Of a stretch of 64,000 nt of DNA, positions 1-12,240 are shown piece after piece (the first letter of the stretch is position 1; every line of letters starts with the position of its first letter). Made by a program: the position numbers and the translations under genes. The stretch comes from Agromyces cerinus (GTDB lineage: Bacteria; Actinomycetota; Actinomycetes; Actinomycetales; Microbacteriaceae). The notes beneath the pieces were generated by a model. The model was not told the origin of the DNA. It was given only the letters and a program-made list of their open reading frames with translations, and made no database searches. The stretch is from positions 372,001 to 436,000 of the forward strand of contig NZ_JAFBCT010000001.1 in NCBI RefSeq assembly GCF_016907835.1. Direction: 5' to 3'.

Positions 1-1096
1 TGCGCAGCTGCGCCGGGTCGACGTCGACGCCGCGCTTCTTGATCTCGAGCGTGCCGATGCCGCGGGCCGCGAGCGCCTGGCGCAGCTGACGTTCGTCGGC
101 GGGCAGGCGCTCGAGCAGGCGGAACCCGCGCGCGAACGGCGAATCGAACGCCGTGTCGCTGGTCAGGTAGGCGATGCCGGAGCTCAGCATCCACGCGCCG
201 TTCGCCCGGGCGAGGTCGCCGATCAGGCGCGCGCGGATCACGGCGCCGTCGGGCTCGTACACGAACTCCCCGAGCGGGCCGACGGGAGCGTCCTCACTGT
301 CGGCATCGGCCGTGAGCTCCTGGGCGGCGTCGCCGCGGATCACGAGCGCTGCACGGCGGATGCCCGGGCGTGCGACCGCCCCGAACCAGACGCCGAGCTC
401 GACGAGGTCGCCGTCGACCGAGACCCACTGCGCCTCGGCGCCGGTCGGAATCACGTCGCGGTCGGTGCCCGGGCCGAGCTTCACGCCGACGGGCATGCGC
501 TCGCCGAGCCCGAAGGCGAAGTCGAGCGAGGGGGAGTAGGCCGAGGCATCCGCGATCCTCGTCGTCGTGCCGCCAGCGGTCGTGCGGCGCGCGGGATCGA
601 GCCAGGCTCCGTCGATGCCGCCGAGCGCGACCTGCTCGGCCTGCTCGTGCAACACGCGCACGTGCGAGAACGGCGTGAGGTTGTATGCGGCGATGGCGGC
701 CGTCACCTCGTCGGCTTCGGCGGCGGTGACCTCGAGGTCGATCGCGGCCATGGCGAGGGCGTCGCCGCCGATGCCGCAGCCGAGGTCGGCGACATGGCGC
801 ACGCCGGCGCGCGAGAAGCGTCCGGCGTGGAGGGCGGCGACCTTCAGGCGCGTCGCCTGTTCGAGGCCCGCCTCGGTGAAGAGCATGCGCGACGCGAACG
901 GGCCGAACTTCGCCTCGGCTTTCGCACGGAGCTTCGCCTGGCTGAGCACGGCGGCGACGAGCGTCGGCGGGTGCCCCTGCTTGCGCAGGTCGGCGACGGT
1001 CTTGACGATGTCGGCCTTCGAGTCCCAGTCGGGCAGCCCGTCGAGCAGCGTGAGACCCTCGGGGGAGAGCAGTTCGACGAGTTCGGCGCGATCCAC
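1..1096 (-). CDS. Class I SAM-dependent methyltransferase with THUMP-like C-terminal region, partial
   Basis: The gene runs off the left edge, so its C-terminus is missing; about 365 residues are visible. A helical N-terminal region is followed by a Rossmann-type SAM-binding motif (DLGCGIGGDA, about residues 104-113) and a DPAR motif near residue 167, the layout of the actinobacterial methyltransferases that end in a THUMP-like domain. RNA is the likely substrate class by family, but the exact target is unknown. The GTG start at 1096 is chosen because an in-frame TAG lies only 12 bases upstream and no other start codon lies between. It is divergent from groES. Confidence in the fold is high and in the substrate low. 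Confidence 0.8.
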   Translation of the reverse strand, partial: MDRAELVELLSPEGLTLLDGLPDWDSKADIVKTVADLRKQGHPPTLVAAVLSQAKLRAKAEAKFGPFASRMLFTEAGLEQATRLKVAALHAGRFSRAGVRHVADLGCGIGGDALAMAAIDLEVTAAEADEVTAAIAAYNLTPFSHVRVLHEQAEQVALGGIDGAWLDPARRTTAGGTTTRIADASAYSPSLDFAFGLGERMPVGVKLGPGTDRDVIPTGAEAQWVSVDGDLVELGVWFGAVARPGIRRAALVIRGDAAQELTADADSEDAPVGPLGEFVYEPDGAVIRARLIGDLARANGAWMLSSGIAYLTSDTAFDSPFARGFRLLERLPADERQLRQALAARGIGTLEIKKRGVDVDPAQLR

Positions 1097-1150
1097 CCGG
1101 CAACGCTAGCACCGCGCTGCGGCCGGCGTTTCGCCAGTGGCTGAACGGGC

Positions 1151-1175
1151 TGGCACTCACGTTGCACGAGTGCCA
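1151..1175. promoter_or_regulatory. CIRCE operator 1 (HrcA site) upstream of groES
   Basis: The sequence shows tggcactc, nine bases, then gagtgcca, a perfect inverted repeat matching the CIRCE consensus TTAGCACTC-N9-GAGTGCTAA at its core. CIRCE is the operator of the heat-shock repressor HrcA. It lies about 95 bases before the groES start. Confidence 0.88.
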
Positions 1176-1194
1176 AATCGCGCCTAGACTCGCC

Positions 1195-1221
1195 TTAGCA
1201 CTCTCGCTCTGAGGCTGCTAA
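1195..1221. promoter_or_regulatory. CIRCE operator 2 (imperfect) upstream of groES
   Basis: The left arm ttagcactc is a perfect consensus half. After nine bases the right arm reads ggctgctaa, two mismatches from GAGTGCTAA. Exact N9 spacing and its place 20 bases after the first element make a tandem HrcA operator likely. Confidence 0.8.
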
Positions 1222-1269
1222 CCAAGTCTTCGTCAAGACAGTTTTCTTCACAGAGAGAAGGGGTCAACC

Positions 1270-1566
1270 GTGTCGGTTTCCATCAAGCCGCTCGAGGATC
1301 GCATCGTCATCAAGCAGGTCGAGGCCGAGCAGACCACCGCATCCGGTCTGGTCATCCCCGACACCGCCAAGGAGAAGCCCCAGGAGGGCGAGGTCGTGGC
1401 AGTGGGCCCCGGCCGCATCGATGACAACGGCAACCGCGTCCCGCTCGACGTCGCTGTCGGCGACAAGGTGATCTACTCGAAGTACGGCGGCACCGAGGTC
1501 AAGTTCGGCGGCGAGGACTTCCTCGTCCTGTCGGCTCGCGACGTGCTGGCAGTCGTCGTCCGCTAA
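1270..1566 (+). CDS. groES: Co-chaperonin GroES (Hsp10)
   Basis: This 98-residue protein is the seven-fold lid that caps the GroEL folding chamber in the cytoplasm. The sequence has the typical SIKPLEDRI opening, the flexible mobile loop at about residues 17-35 and the conserved [15 protein letters not shown] end. Length is standard. It starts with GTG after a purine-rich ribosome site (gagaagg, about 1255-1261). Two CIRCE elements upstream indicate HrcA-controlled heat induction. No groEL follows: a strong hairpin terminates the unit, so the chaperonin partner must be encoded elsewhere. Confidence 0.97.
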   Translation: MSVSIKPLEDRIVIKQVEAEQTTASGLVIPDTAKEKPQEGEVVAVGPGRIDDNGNRVPLDVAVGDKVIYSKYGGTEVKFGGEDFLVLSARDVLAVVVR

Positions 1567-1583
1567 GGCGCGACAGATCGATC

Positions 1584-1619
1584 CGAGGCCCGGATGCCCC
1601 ATGGGGCATCCGGGCCTCG
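1584..1619 (+). terminator. Rho-independent-type hairpin after groES
   Basis: A perfect 17-base inverted repeat (1584-1600 with 1603-1619) lies 18 bases after the groES stop. There is no clear T-tract, as is common in high-GC actinobacteria. It explains why groES stands alone as a transcript. Confidence 0.8.
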
Positions 1620-1627
1620 TCGTATGC

Positions 1628-1657
1628 GGGCAGCGGATGTCGCGGCATCCGCTGCCC
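1628..1657. repeat. Second inverted repeat containing the cggatgtcgcggcatccg word
   Basis: A 12-base stem (1628-1639 with 1646-1657) around six bases lies just after the groES terminator. Its core is one of six related 18-base palindromes in this window (see findings). It may back up termination. Confidence 0.6.
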
Positions 1658-1747
1658 GGAATGCCACGCCGTCGTCCCGTCGCGGCCGGATCTCGACGCC
1701 GAACGGCCGACCGGTCGCCGATCGGCGCCCGTTCTCGGGCGTAGTCT

Positions 1748-2710
1748 GTGCTGGTGCCATCCCGCTCCGAGACCCAGGTTCCCGAATCGGCCGGCGCCTC
1801 GGCCGGCGTGAGCCGATCCGGCCTCCTCTATGCGATCGCCGCCTACGGTCTCTGGGGATTCCTGCCGATCTACTTCATCGCGCTGGCCCCCTCGGGCCCG
1901 GTCGAGATCGTCGCATGGCGGGTGCTCTTCTCGCTCGTCTTCTGCGCCCTGCTGATCCTCGTCACGCGCGCGTGGCGTGCACTCGGCCTGCTCTTCCGCG
2001 ATCGGCGCATCGTGCTCACGATGGGCCTCGCGGGCGTGCTCATCTTCATCAACTGGCAGACCTACGTCTTCGCGGCGACGACGAACCAGGTCGTCGAAGC
2101 GGCGCTCGGCTACTTCATCAACCCCATCGTCACCGTGTTCCTCGGCGTGTTCGTGCAGCGCGAGCGGCTGAACCCGACCCAGTGGACCGCGGTCGGCATC
2201 TCGATCGTCGCGGTGATCGTGCTCGCCCTCGGCTATGGTCAGCTGCCCTGGATCGCCCTCGTGCTGGCGTTCTCGTTCGGGTTCTACGGCCTCATCAAGA
2301 AGCGCGTCGGCCCGAAGGTCGACGCCGTCTCGGGCCTCACGCTCGAGACCGTCTGGCTCGCGCCGCTCGCCGTCGTGCAACTCGTCTTCGTCGCCATGAC
2401 GACCGGCCTGACCATCGGCACGGTGAGCGTGTGGCACACGGTGCTGCTGATCGGCCTCGGCGCGGTCACCGCGGTGCCGCTCCTGCTCTTCGCGGCCGCG
2501 TCGCGGCGACTGCCGCTCATCTTCATGGGCTTCATCCAGTACTTCGCGCCGTTCATCCAGTTCCTCGTCGGCGTGTTCATCCTGCAGGAGCCGATGCCGC
2601 CCGAGCGCTGGGTCGGCTTCGGGCTCGTGTGGCTCGCGCTCATCGTGCTGACGGTCGACCTCATCCGCGGGGTGCACGCGTCGCGTCGGGTGATCGCCGA
2701 GCCCGCCTGA
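1748..2710 (+). CDS. rarD: EamA-family transporter, RarD type
   Basis: This 320-residue inner-membrane protein has about ten hydrophobic segments and the RarD hallmarks: an early YGLWGFLPIYF segment, NWQTYVFA, and FFINP-like text (ALGYFINPIVTVFLG). EamA/DMT proteins export small metabolites; RarD was named for chloramphenicol sensitivity but its substrate is uncertain. The first GTG at 1748 is used; a second GTG at 1754 is equally possible. It is monocistronic, between the groES terminator and the liv substrate-binding gene. Confidence 0.88.
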   Translation: MLVPSRSETQVPESAGASAGVSRSGLLYAIAAYGLWGFLPIYFIALAPSGPVEIVAWRVLFSLVFCALLILVTRAWRALGLLFRDRRIVLTMGLAGVLIFINWQTYVFAATTNQVVEAALGYFINPIVTVFLGVFVQRERLNPTQWTAVGISIVAVIVLALGYGQLPWIALVLAFSFGFYGLIKKRVGPKVDAVSGLTLETVWLAPLAVVQLVFVAMTTGLTIGTVSVWHTVLLIGLGAVTAVPLLLFAAASRRLPLIFMGFIQYFAPFIQFLVGVFILQEPMPPERWVGFGLVWLALIVLTVDLIRGVHASRRVIAEPA

Positions 2711-2859
2711 GCGGCGGTCGGCGCCTTGCGGGCGGCTCCGGGTGCGAGTCGGGTGGGCGGATGCCACGTGCGCGCGATCTTCGCGTGAAAGCTCGTGATT
2801 CCGCCGATTCCGTGCGTCGAACTCGGCCGAGGTGTCGGCAGGGTAACGATTGACGCGGT

Positions 2860-2886
2860 GTTACACGGTTGTGACCGCAGCGTCTT
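2860..2886 (+). promoter_or_regulatory. Possible GlnR-like boxes upstream of the liv binding-protein gene
   Basis: GTTAC (2860-2864), six bases, GTGAC (2871-2875), six bases, GTCTT (2882-2886) repeat with an 11-base period, and a GTAAC lies at 2843-2847. Actinobacterial GlnR binds GTNAC/GAAAC half-sites with this spacing. The match is partial, and nitrogen control of an amino-acid importer is inference. Confidence 0.3.
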
Positions 2887-2975
2887 GTTTCCGCCATGAG
2901 CGCGGAATACTGTCAGACAACGGCGTCACCATGGCGCTGCATTGTGTACCAATTCCTTCAGTCCCAAGGAGCAAC

Positions 2976-4271
2976 ATGAGCGTATTCGCGAAGGCCACGG
3001 CCAAGCGTTCGGCTCGCGCAGCATGGACGGGTCTCGCCATTGCCGGCGTCAGCACCCTTCTCCTGTCTGCGTGCGCGTCGGGCGGCACGCCGTCGACCGA
3101 GACGGAAGAGCCGGGCGACGACACCGCCGGCGACGCCCTGCCCATCGAGGCCGGTGAACGTGACCTGACCTTCAAGGTCGGCACGATCCTTCCCCAGAGC
3201 GGCACGCTCGCATTCCTCGGCCCGCCCGAGGAGGCCGGTGTGGCTCTCGGCGCCGAAGAAGTCAACGCAGCCGACGCGGGCATGAGCCTCGAGGTCGTCT
3301 ACCGCGACTCCGGTGACACCACGACCGACATCGCCACCGTCTCCGTGACCGACCTGCTCTCGCAGGACGTCTCGGCGATCATCGGTGCGGCGTCGTCGGG
3401 CGTCTCGTTCACCGTCATCGACCAGATCGCCTCGGCGGGAGTCGTGCAGTTCTCCCCGGCGAACACCTCGCCCGACTTCACCGAGTACGAAGACTCCGGT
3501 CTGTACTTCCGCACGGCACCCTCCGACCTGCTCCAGGGCGAGGTGCTCGGCACGCAGATCGCCGACGACGGTCACTCGACGCTCGGACTGCTCGTGCTGA
3601 ACGACCCCTACGGCACCGGCCTCGCGGCCGCGACCAAGGCGGCGTTCGAAGCAGCCGGCGGCGAAGTCGTCGCCGAAGAGCTCTTCAACACGGGTGACTC
3701 GAACTTCGACGCGCAGCTCTCGGCCATCTCGGCCTCGAACCCCGACGCCGTCGCAGTCATCACGTTCGACGAGGCGAAGGTCGTCGTGCCGGCGCTCGTC
3801 GGCTCGGGCTACCCCGGCGACCAGCTCTACTTCGTCGACGGCAACCTGTCCGACTACAGCGCGGACTTCGCGCCCGGCCTCATCGCCGGCTCGAAGGGCA
3901 CGCTGCCCGGCCCGAAGCTCGACGACGACTTCCGCGACCGACTGCTCGCAGTCAACCCGGACCTCGCCGACTTCAGCTACGGCCCCGAGTCGTACGACGC
4001 GACCGTCCTCATCGCCCTCGCGGCGTACGCGGCGAACAGCACCGAAGGTGCCGACATCGCCAAGTACCTGCGTCAGGTCTCGGGCGGCTCGGGCGACGGC
4101 GAGAAGGTCGACAACTTCGCCGACGGCGCTGCGCTGCTCGCCGAGGGCAAGCAGATCGACTTCGACGGTGCTTCCGGTCCCATCACGCTCGACGAGCACG
4201 GTGACCCGACCGAAGCGACCATCGGCGTCTACGAGTACGGCGACGACAACAAGTACACCCGCATCAACTAG
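2976..4271 (+). CDS. Branched-chain amino acid ABC transporter substrate-binding lipoprotein (LivK-like)
   Basis: This is a 431-residue type I periplasmic-binding-protein-fold receptor, tethered outside the membrane, that should deliver leucine/isoleucine/valine or related substrates to the Liv permease. A signal peptide ends in a lipobox (LLLSAC, lipidated Cys at residue 33), then come a Thr/Glu-rich linker and the receptor core (KVGTILPQSG, GAASSGVS, GTGLAAATKAAFE). The ATG at 2976 follows aagga at 2966-2970; an upstream in-frame start at 2850 would bury the signal peptide. It converges on livHMGF instead of preceding it, which is unusual, but no other importer is nearby. Confidence 0.9.
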   Translation: MSVFAKATAKRSARAAWTGLAIAGVSTLLLSACASGGTPSTETEEPGDDTAGDALPIEAGERDLTFKVGTILPQSGTLAFLGPPEEAGVALGAEEVNAADAGMSLEVVYRDSGDTTTDIATVSVTDLLSQDVSAIIGAASSGVSFTVIDQIASAGVVQFSPANTSPDFTEYEDSGLYFRTAPSDLLQGEVLGTQIADDGHSTLGLLVLNDPYGTGLAAATKAAFEAAGGEVVAEELFNTGDSNFDAQLSAISASNPDAVAVITFDEAKVVVPALVGSGYPGDQLYFVDGNLSDYSADFAPGLIAGSKGTLPGPKLDDDFRDRLLAVNPDLADFSYGPESYDATVLIALAAYAANSTEGADIAKYLRQVSGGSGDGEKVDNFADGAALLAEGKQIDFDGASGPITLDEHGDPTEATIGVYEYGDDNKYTRIN

Positions 4272-4286
4272 TACGGGTCGTCACTG

Positions 4287-4316
4287 AGCGGGTCCCGGCT
4301 TCGGCCGGGGCCCGCT
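4287..4316 (+). terminator. Terminator of the liv binding-protein gene
   Basis: A 13-base stem with one G-U pair closes on a ttcg tetraloop and is followed by ttcg. It lies 15 bases after the stop codon. Confidence 0.85.
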
Positions 4317-4672
4317 TTCGTGCGCCCGGCGCACGCGTGGGCGCCCGTGCGGCGCGTGCGCATCGCCGAGTCGCAGGATCAGACGAGCGACACGGTTGCA
4401 CTCGGCGCGCCGTCGGCTTCCTCCTGCGCCTCGGCGGAACGCTCTCGCGTCGTCTCGGTCCCACGACCGACGGCCTCGGTGACGGCACCCGATCCTGACG
4501 GCCGCAGACGGACGACAGCGGGCCTGTCAGCCGAGTACGGGTCAAGCAGGGGCCAGGCGGGGCGAGCGGCGCGCAGGCCGGCCTGCACGCCCTCTGCACG
4601 CGGCATTCGCGAGCAAGCGCGGCCGGCGTTCCCCAGCGCGGCGATTCCGGCCCGCTGGAGTGCGGCAGACAG
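4317..4672. other. Intergenic spacer without a convincing gene
   Basis: About 350 bases separate two facing terminators. Open frames exist on both strands but are Arg/Ser/Pro-rich shadows with no ribosome site or recognisable domain. I see no structured RNA or mobile element. Confidence 0.6.
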
Positions 4673-4710
4673 CGAAGCGGGGCGGATGCCGCAGCATCCG
4701 CCCCGCTTCG
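4673..4710 (-). terminator. Terminator of livHMGF
   Basis: A perfect 17-base stem (4673-4689 with 4694-4710) has a four-base loop and sits 14 bases past the livF stop on the minus strand. Its core again contains the cggatgc/gcatccg word. Confidence 0.82.
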
Positions 4711-4723
4711 TTCTCGTGGTGTG

Positions 4724-5491
4724 TCAGTCCTGCCCGAGGGTGCCCAGGTAGAGACCGATGACCTTCGGGTCGTTCAACAGGTCGCGACCGGTGCCCGTGT
4801 AGGCGTCGCGGCCCTGGTCGAGCACATAGCCGCGGTCGCAGATCTGCAGGCAGCGGCGGGCGTTCTGCTCGACCATGATGGTCGTGACGCCGGCGCGGTT
4901 GATCTCCTTCACCCGCAGGAAGGCCTCATCTTGACGCACGGGCGAGAGACCCGCGCTCGGCTCGTCGAGCAGCAGCACGTGCGGGCCCATCATGAGCGCA
5001 CGCGACATGGCGACCATCTGCCGTTCACCGCCCGACAGCGAGCCGGCACGCTGGCCGAGTCGCTTGCCGAGCTCGGGGAAGATCTCGGTGACGAACTCGA
5101 GCCGCTCCTTCAACCCCTTGGGCTTCTGGAAGAGGCCCATCTCGAGGTTCTCCTGGATGGTGAGCGACGGGAACACGTTGTTCGTCTGCGGCACGAAGCC
5201 CACGCCCTTGGCGACGAGCTTGTTCGCCTTCAGGTTCGTGATCTCCTCGCCGTTCAGGCGGATCTGGCCTTCGCGCACCTTCACGAGTCCGAAGATGGAT
5301 TTGAGCAGGGTCGACTTGCCGGCGCCGTTCGGGCCGATGATGCCGATGAGCTCGCCCTGTCGTGCCACGAGCGAGCACGCGTTCAGGATGTTCACTCCGG
5401 GCAGGTAGCCGGCGGTGACGTTGTCGACCGCGACGACCTCGGCGCCGAGGGGCTCGATCACTGCGCTCGCAGCGGATTCACTGTTCGTCAT
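4724..5491 (-). CDS. livF: High-affinity branched-chain amino acid ABC transporter, ATPase LivF
   Basis: This 255-residue cytoplasmic ATPase is one of the two that power the Liv importer. It shows Walker A (GPNGAGKST), a LivF-type Q-loop region (GFVPQTNNVFPSLT), signature LSGGERQMV, Walker B LLLDEPSAGL and the MVEQNA switch region, typical of LivF. The ATG at 5491 is preferred over an upstream start at 5536 because aaggag lies seven bases before it. It overlaps the end of livG by 14 bases, so the two are translationally coupled. Last gene of livHMGF. Confidence 0.93.
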   Translation of the reverse strand: MTNSESAASAVIEPLGAEVVAVDNVTAGYLPGVNILNACSLVARQGELIGIIGPNGAGKSTLLKSIFGLVKVREGQIRLNGEEITNLKANKLVAKGVGFVPQTNNVFPSLTIQENLEMGLFQKPKGLKERLEFVTEIFPELGKRLGQRAGSLSGGERQMVAMSRALMMGPHVLLLDEPSAGLSPVRQDEAFLRVKEINRAGVTTIMVEQNARRCLQICDRGYVLDQGRDAYTGTGRDLLNDPKVIGLYLGTLGQD

Positions 5492-6392
5492 CGATGAGCT
5501 CCTTGATGGCCTCGATGTTCTCGGTGTCGGTGACACCCAGATCGGTGTCGTGGTGGGCGCCGAGGTAGGCGTCGATCACGGCGGGGTTCTCCATGACGGT
5601 GTGAGGATCGCCCTCCGCCACGATGCGACCCTCGGCCATGACGACCACCCAGTCTGCGATGTGGCGCACCATGTGCATGTCGTGCTCGACGAAGAGCACG
5701 GTCATGCCCTGCGACTTCAGGTCGAGGATGTGGTCGAGCAGCGACTGCGTCAGCGCCGGGTTCACCCCGGCCATCGGCTCGTCGAGCATCACGAGCGTGG
5801 GGTCGCTCATGAGCGCCCGCGCCATCTCGAGGAGCTTGCGCTGCCCGCCCGAGAGGCTCGCCGCGTAGTCGGTCTGCTTGGCGTCGAGCTTGAAGCGGGT
5901 GAGCAGCTCGACCGCCTTGGCCTCGATCTCCTCCTCCTGCTTGCGCCAGATGAAGGGGAAGACCGCGCGGAAGAGGTTCTCGCCGCTCTGGCCCTTCGCG
6001 CCGAGCTTCATGTTGTCGAGCACGCTGAGCAGGCCCAGCGCCTTCGTCAACTGGAAGGTGCGGATGAGGCCCATGCGCGCGACCCGGTAGGCGGGCACGT
6101 GCGCCAGCGAGCGCCCCTCGAACTCCCACTTGCCGGTGTCGGGCTTGTCGAAGCCCGTCAGCAGGTTGAAGAACGTGGTCTTGCCGGCGCCGTTCGGGCC
6201 GATGAGGGCCGTGATCGCGCCGCGGGGGATCTCGACGTGGTCGACGTCGACCGCCTTCAGGCCGCCGAACGTGCGGGTGACCCCGTCGGCGATGAGGATC
6301 GGGTCGACCTTGCGGCATCCCGGCTCTGCCTCGCCGATGTGGAGGCCGGTGGTCTTCACCGGCTTGGACGTGGGAGTGACATCACTTGACAA
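5478..6392 (-). CDS. livG: High-affinity branched-chain amino acid ABC transporter, ATPase LivG
   Basis: This is the second Liv ATPase (304 residues). It shows Walker A GPNGAGKTT, the long LivG insert after it, signature LSGGQRKLLE, Walker B LVMLDEPMAGVNP and VEHDMHMV. The N-terminus is about 30 residues longer than usual. The start is TTG at 6392, supported by aaggag eight bases upstream and by overlap with the livM stop; a downstream GTG at residue 12 is the alternative. Third gene of the operon. Confidence 0.93.
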   Translation of the reverse strand: MSSDVTPTSKPVKTTGLHIGEAEPGCRKVDPILIADGVTRTFGGLKAVDVDHVEIPRGAITALIGPNGAGKTTFFNLLTGFDKPDTGKWEFEGRSLAHVPAYRVARMGLIRTFQLTKALGLLSVLDNMKLGAKGQSGENLFRAVFPFIWRKQEEEIEAKAVELLTRFKLDAKQTDYAASLSGGQRKLLEMARALMSDPTLVMLDEPMAGVNPALTQSLLDHILDLKSQGMTVLFVEHDMHMVRHIADWVVVMAEGRIVAEGDPHTVMENPAVIDAYLGAHHDTDLGVTDTENIEAIKELIDDEQ

Positions 6393-7365
6393 AGGCCAGC
6401 TCCTTCTTGTTTCCGAAGATGCCCTGAGGCCTGAAGATCACGATCAGCATGATCGCGATGCCGACGAGGATGAACCGGAGCTGTCCGGCCTGCACCTGCG
6501 TCATGAACGGGAGCCAGCCTGCCTCGACCGCTCGGGAGATGAAGCCCGAGAAGAAGGAGAGCAGCACCCAGAAGATCATCGAGCCGATGATGGGCCCGAG
6601 GATCGTGGCGGCCCCGCCGAGGAGCAGGATCGCGTAGACGAAGAAGGTGAGCGAGGTCTGGTAGTTCGCCGGAACGACGGCTCGAGGCAGGATGAAGATC
6701 ATGCCGGCGAGGGTGCCGTAGACGCCACCGAGGATGAGGCTCTGCATCTTGTACGAGTAGACGTTCTTGCCCAGCGCGCGAACGGCGTCCTCGTCTTCAC
6801 GGATGCCCTTGATAACGCGGCCCCACGGGCTGCGCATGATGAGCCAGGTGAGCAGAGCCAGGAGCACCACGACGGTCCACCCGACGATGCGCAGCCACCA
6901 GTCGTACTCGTTGTACTGGAACGGGCCGAAGCCGTAGGTGCCCTTCGGGATCGGGTTCAGGGCCGCGAAGCTGCCCTTGTAGCCGTTCAGGCCCTGCGCC
7001 GAGCCCGTGACGGCCTCGAACGTGTTCGTCGTGAAGATGAGCCTCAGGATCTCCGCCGCCGCGATCGTGACGATCGCGAGGTAGTCGGCGCGCAGCCGCA
7101 GGGTCGGGATGCCGAGGATCAGCGCGAACACGACGGACGCGCCGATGCCGACGAGCACCGCGGCCCAGACGGGCAGGTCGAAGGAGAGCACCGAGATGGC
7201 GTAGCCGTACGCGCCGAGGGCCATGAAGCCCGCCTGCCCGAAGTTCAGCAGGCCCGTGTATCCGAAGTGGATCGCGAGGCCGAGGGCCGCCAGTGCGTAT
7301 GCCGCGGTCGTGGGGCTGATGAGCTCCTGCGCCGCGTTGGAGAAGATCTGAATCCAGTCGATCAT
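6382..7365 (-). CDS. livM: Branched-chain amino acid ABC transporter permease LivM
   Basis: This 327-residue integral membrane permease has the LivM/LivH fold: GYTGLLNFGQAGFMALGAY in the first third, the cytoplasmic EDEDAVRALGKN coupling segment that docks the ATPases, and a C-terminal FRPQGIFG. It pairs with LivH to form the channel. It lies 12 bases after livH and overlaps livG. Confidence 0.93.
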   Translation of the reverse strand: MIDWIQIFSNAAQELISPTTAAYALAALGLAIHFGYTGLLNFGQAGFMALGAYGYAISVLSFDLPVWAAVLVGIGASVVFALILGIPTLRLRADYLAIVTIAAAEILRLIFTTNTFEAVTGSAQGLNGYKGSFAALNPIPKGTYGFGPFQYNEYDWWLRIVGWTVVVLLALLTWLIMRSPWGRVIKGIREDEDAVRALGKNVYSYKMQSLILGGVYGTLAGMIFILPRAVVPANYQTSLTFFVYAILLLGGAATILGPIIGSMIFWVLLSFFSGFISRAVEAGWLPFMTQVQAGQLRFILVGIAIMLIVIFRPQGIFGNKKELAFVK

Positions 7366-7377
7366 GGTCGGTCCTCC

Positions 7378-10912
<3,535 letters not shown>

Positions 10913-10961
10913 GGCGCGAGTCCCTTCGTTCGGATCCCTGCCGAGGCTCGTGCCCCGGCGC

Positions 10962-12113
10962 TCAGCGGGCGTCGGCGAGGCGGGTGATCGCCTCGGCGAG
11001 CACCTCGGGCGTGCAGGCGAAGTTCAGTCGCACGTGTCCGCGGCCGACGCTGGCGCCGAACATCGGCCCGATGCCGAGGGCGACCTTCGCATGCTCGAGC
11101 GCGTACGCGGCGGGGTCGTCGCCCCAACCCAGCGCCGAGAGGTCGAGCCAGGCGAGGTAGGTCGCGTCGGGCATGCGGTAGCGCACGCCCGGCAGTTCGT
11201 CGGCGAGCAGTTCCGCGAGCAGGCGGCGGTTGTCGTCGAGGCTCGCGAGTACGCCGTCGAGCCATGGGCCGCCGTGCCGGAACGCCGCGACGGAGGCGAT
11301 CGACCCGAACTGGCTCATGCGCCACTCGACCTCGTAGGGGAGCGCGGTGCGAGCGCGGTCGCCGCGATCACTCGCGGTCACGATGAGGGCCGCCTTCAGC
11401 CCGGCGATGTTGAACGCCTTCGTCGCCGCGGTCACGGTGACGCCGTGCTCGCGCGCCGCGTCGGAGACGGTGAGGAACGGCGTGTAGTCGACGCCGGGCT
11501 GCACGAGCGGACCGTGCACCTCGTCGGAGATGATCGTGACGCCGTGGCGGGCGGCGATGTCGGCGAGGGCGGCGAGCTGCGAGACATCTGGAACCAGGCC
11601 GATCGGGTTGTGCGGGTTGCAGAGCACCATGGCGCGGGCGCCGGCCGCGAACGCCGCGTCGATGCCGTCGAGATCGAGCGACCAGCCCTCGTCGATGCCG
11701 CCGAGCATGGGCACCTCGACGACCCGGCCGGATGCCTCGGTCACGAGGTCGAAGAACGGCGGGTAGATCGGCGGGGTGATGACGACGCCGTCGCCGGGTT
11801 CGGTGACCTGGCGGAGCATCTCGACGATGCCCATGCTGACGTCGGCGGTGCACGTCACCCGCGCCGGGTCGACATCCCAGCCGAGGCGGGTCGCGGCGAA
11901 GCCCTGGAACGCCTCGGCGACGGAGAGGCTCCCGGCCGAGTAACCCGTGTCGGAGCGGTCGACGGCCGCATGCAGCGCCGCCTTGATCGGCTCGGCGAGC
12001 GGGTAGTCCATCTCGGCGACGGGCAGCGGCAGCACGTCGGCGGGGTAGTGGCGCCACTTCTCGCTCGTTCGCGTGCGGAGGACGTCGAGGGGCTCTGCTG
12101 CGGTGCGTTGCAT
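10962..12113 (-). CDS. MalY/PatB-type PLP-dependent aminotransferase (possible cystathionine beta-lyase)
   Basis: This 383-residue fold-type I PLP enzyme has the MalY/PatB pattern: LPVAEMDYPLA near the N-terminus, NPHNP at 166-170, DEVH at 197-200 and the Schiff-base lysine K232 in TAATKAFNIAGLK. Relatives cleave C-S bonds (cystathionine, cysteine conjugates); some are aminotransferases, so the substrate is uncertain. The ATG at 12113 gives the family's usual length; longer starts overlap the divergent ABC-F gene. The gene is divergent from that ATPase. Confidence 0.88.
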   Translation of the reverse strand: MQRTAAEPLDVLRTRTSEKWRHYPADVLPLPVAEMDYPLAEPIKAALHAAVDRSDTGYSAGSLSVAEAFQGFAATRLGWDVDPARVTCTADVSMGIVEMLRQVTEPGDGVVITPPIYPPFFDLVTEASGRVVEVPMLGGIDEGWSLDLDGIDAAFAAGARAMVLCNPHNPIGLVPDVSQLAALADIAARHGVTIISDEVHGPLVQPGVDYTPFLTVSDAAREHGVTVTAATKAFNIAGLKAALIVTASDRGDRARTALPYEVEWRMSQFGSIASVAAFRHGGPWLDGVLASLDDNRRLLAELLADELPGVRYRMPDATYLAWLDLSALGWGDDPAAYALEHAKVALGIGPMFGASVGRGHVRLNFACTPEVLAEAITRLADAR

Positions 12114-12240
12114 GGATCCAGCTTGCCGCACAACAGCTGCGGGTGGCAGAGGCAATCGAGGCGCGCTAGTCTGGTCGGCTGCCCATCGGGCGGTGCGGAA
12201 CCGGGCGAGGTGGCCCGGCCGCGGACCGAACGGATCTCCC

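Noticed and set aside
1499..2853. Long open frames on both strands overlapping groES and rarD
   Set aside because: They are Arg/Asp/His-rich shadows produced by GC-rich third positions of the real genes; no ribosome site or domain.
4320..4751. 143-residue plus-strand frame in the liv intergenic region
   Set aside because: No ribosome site or recognisable domain, Ser/Arg/Pro-rich, and it runs over the livF terminator and 3' end.
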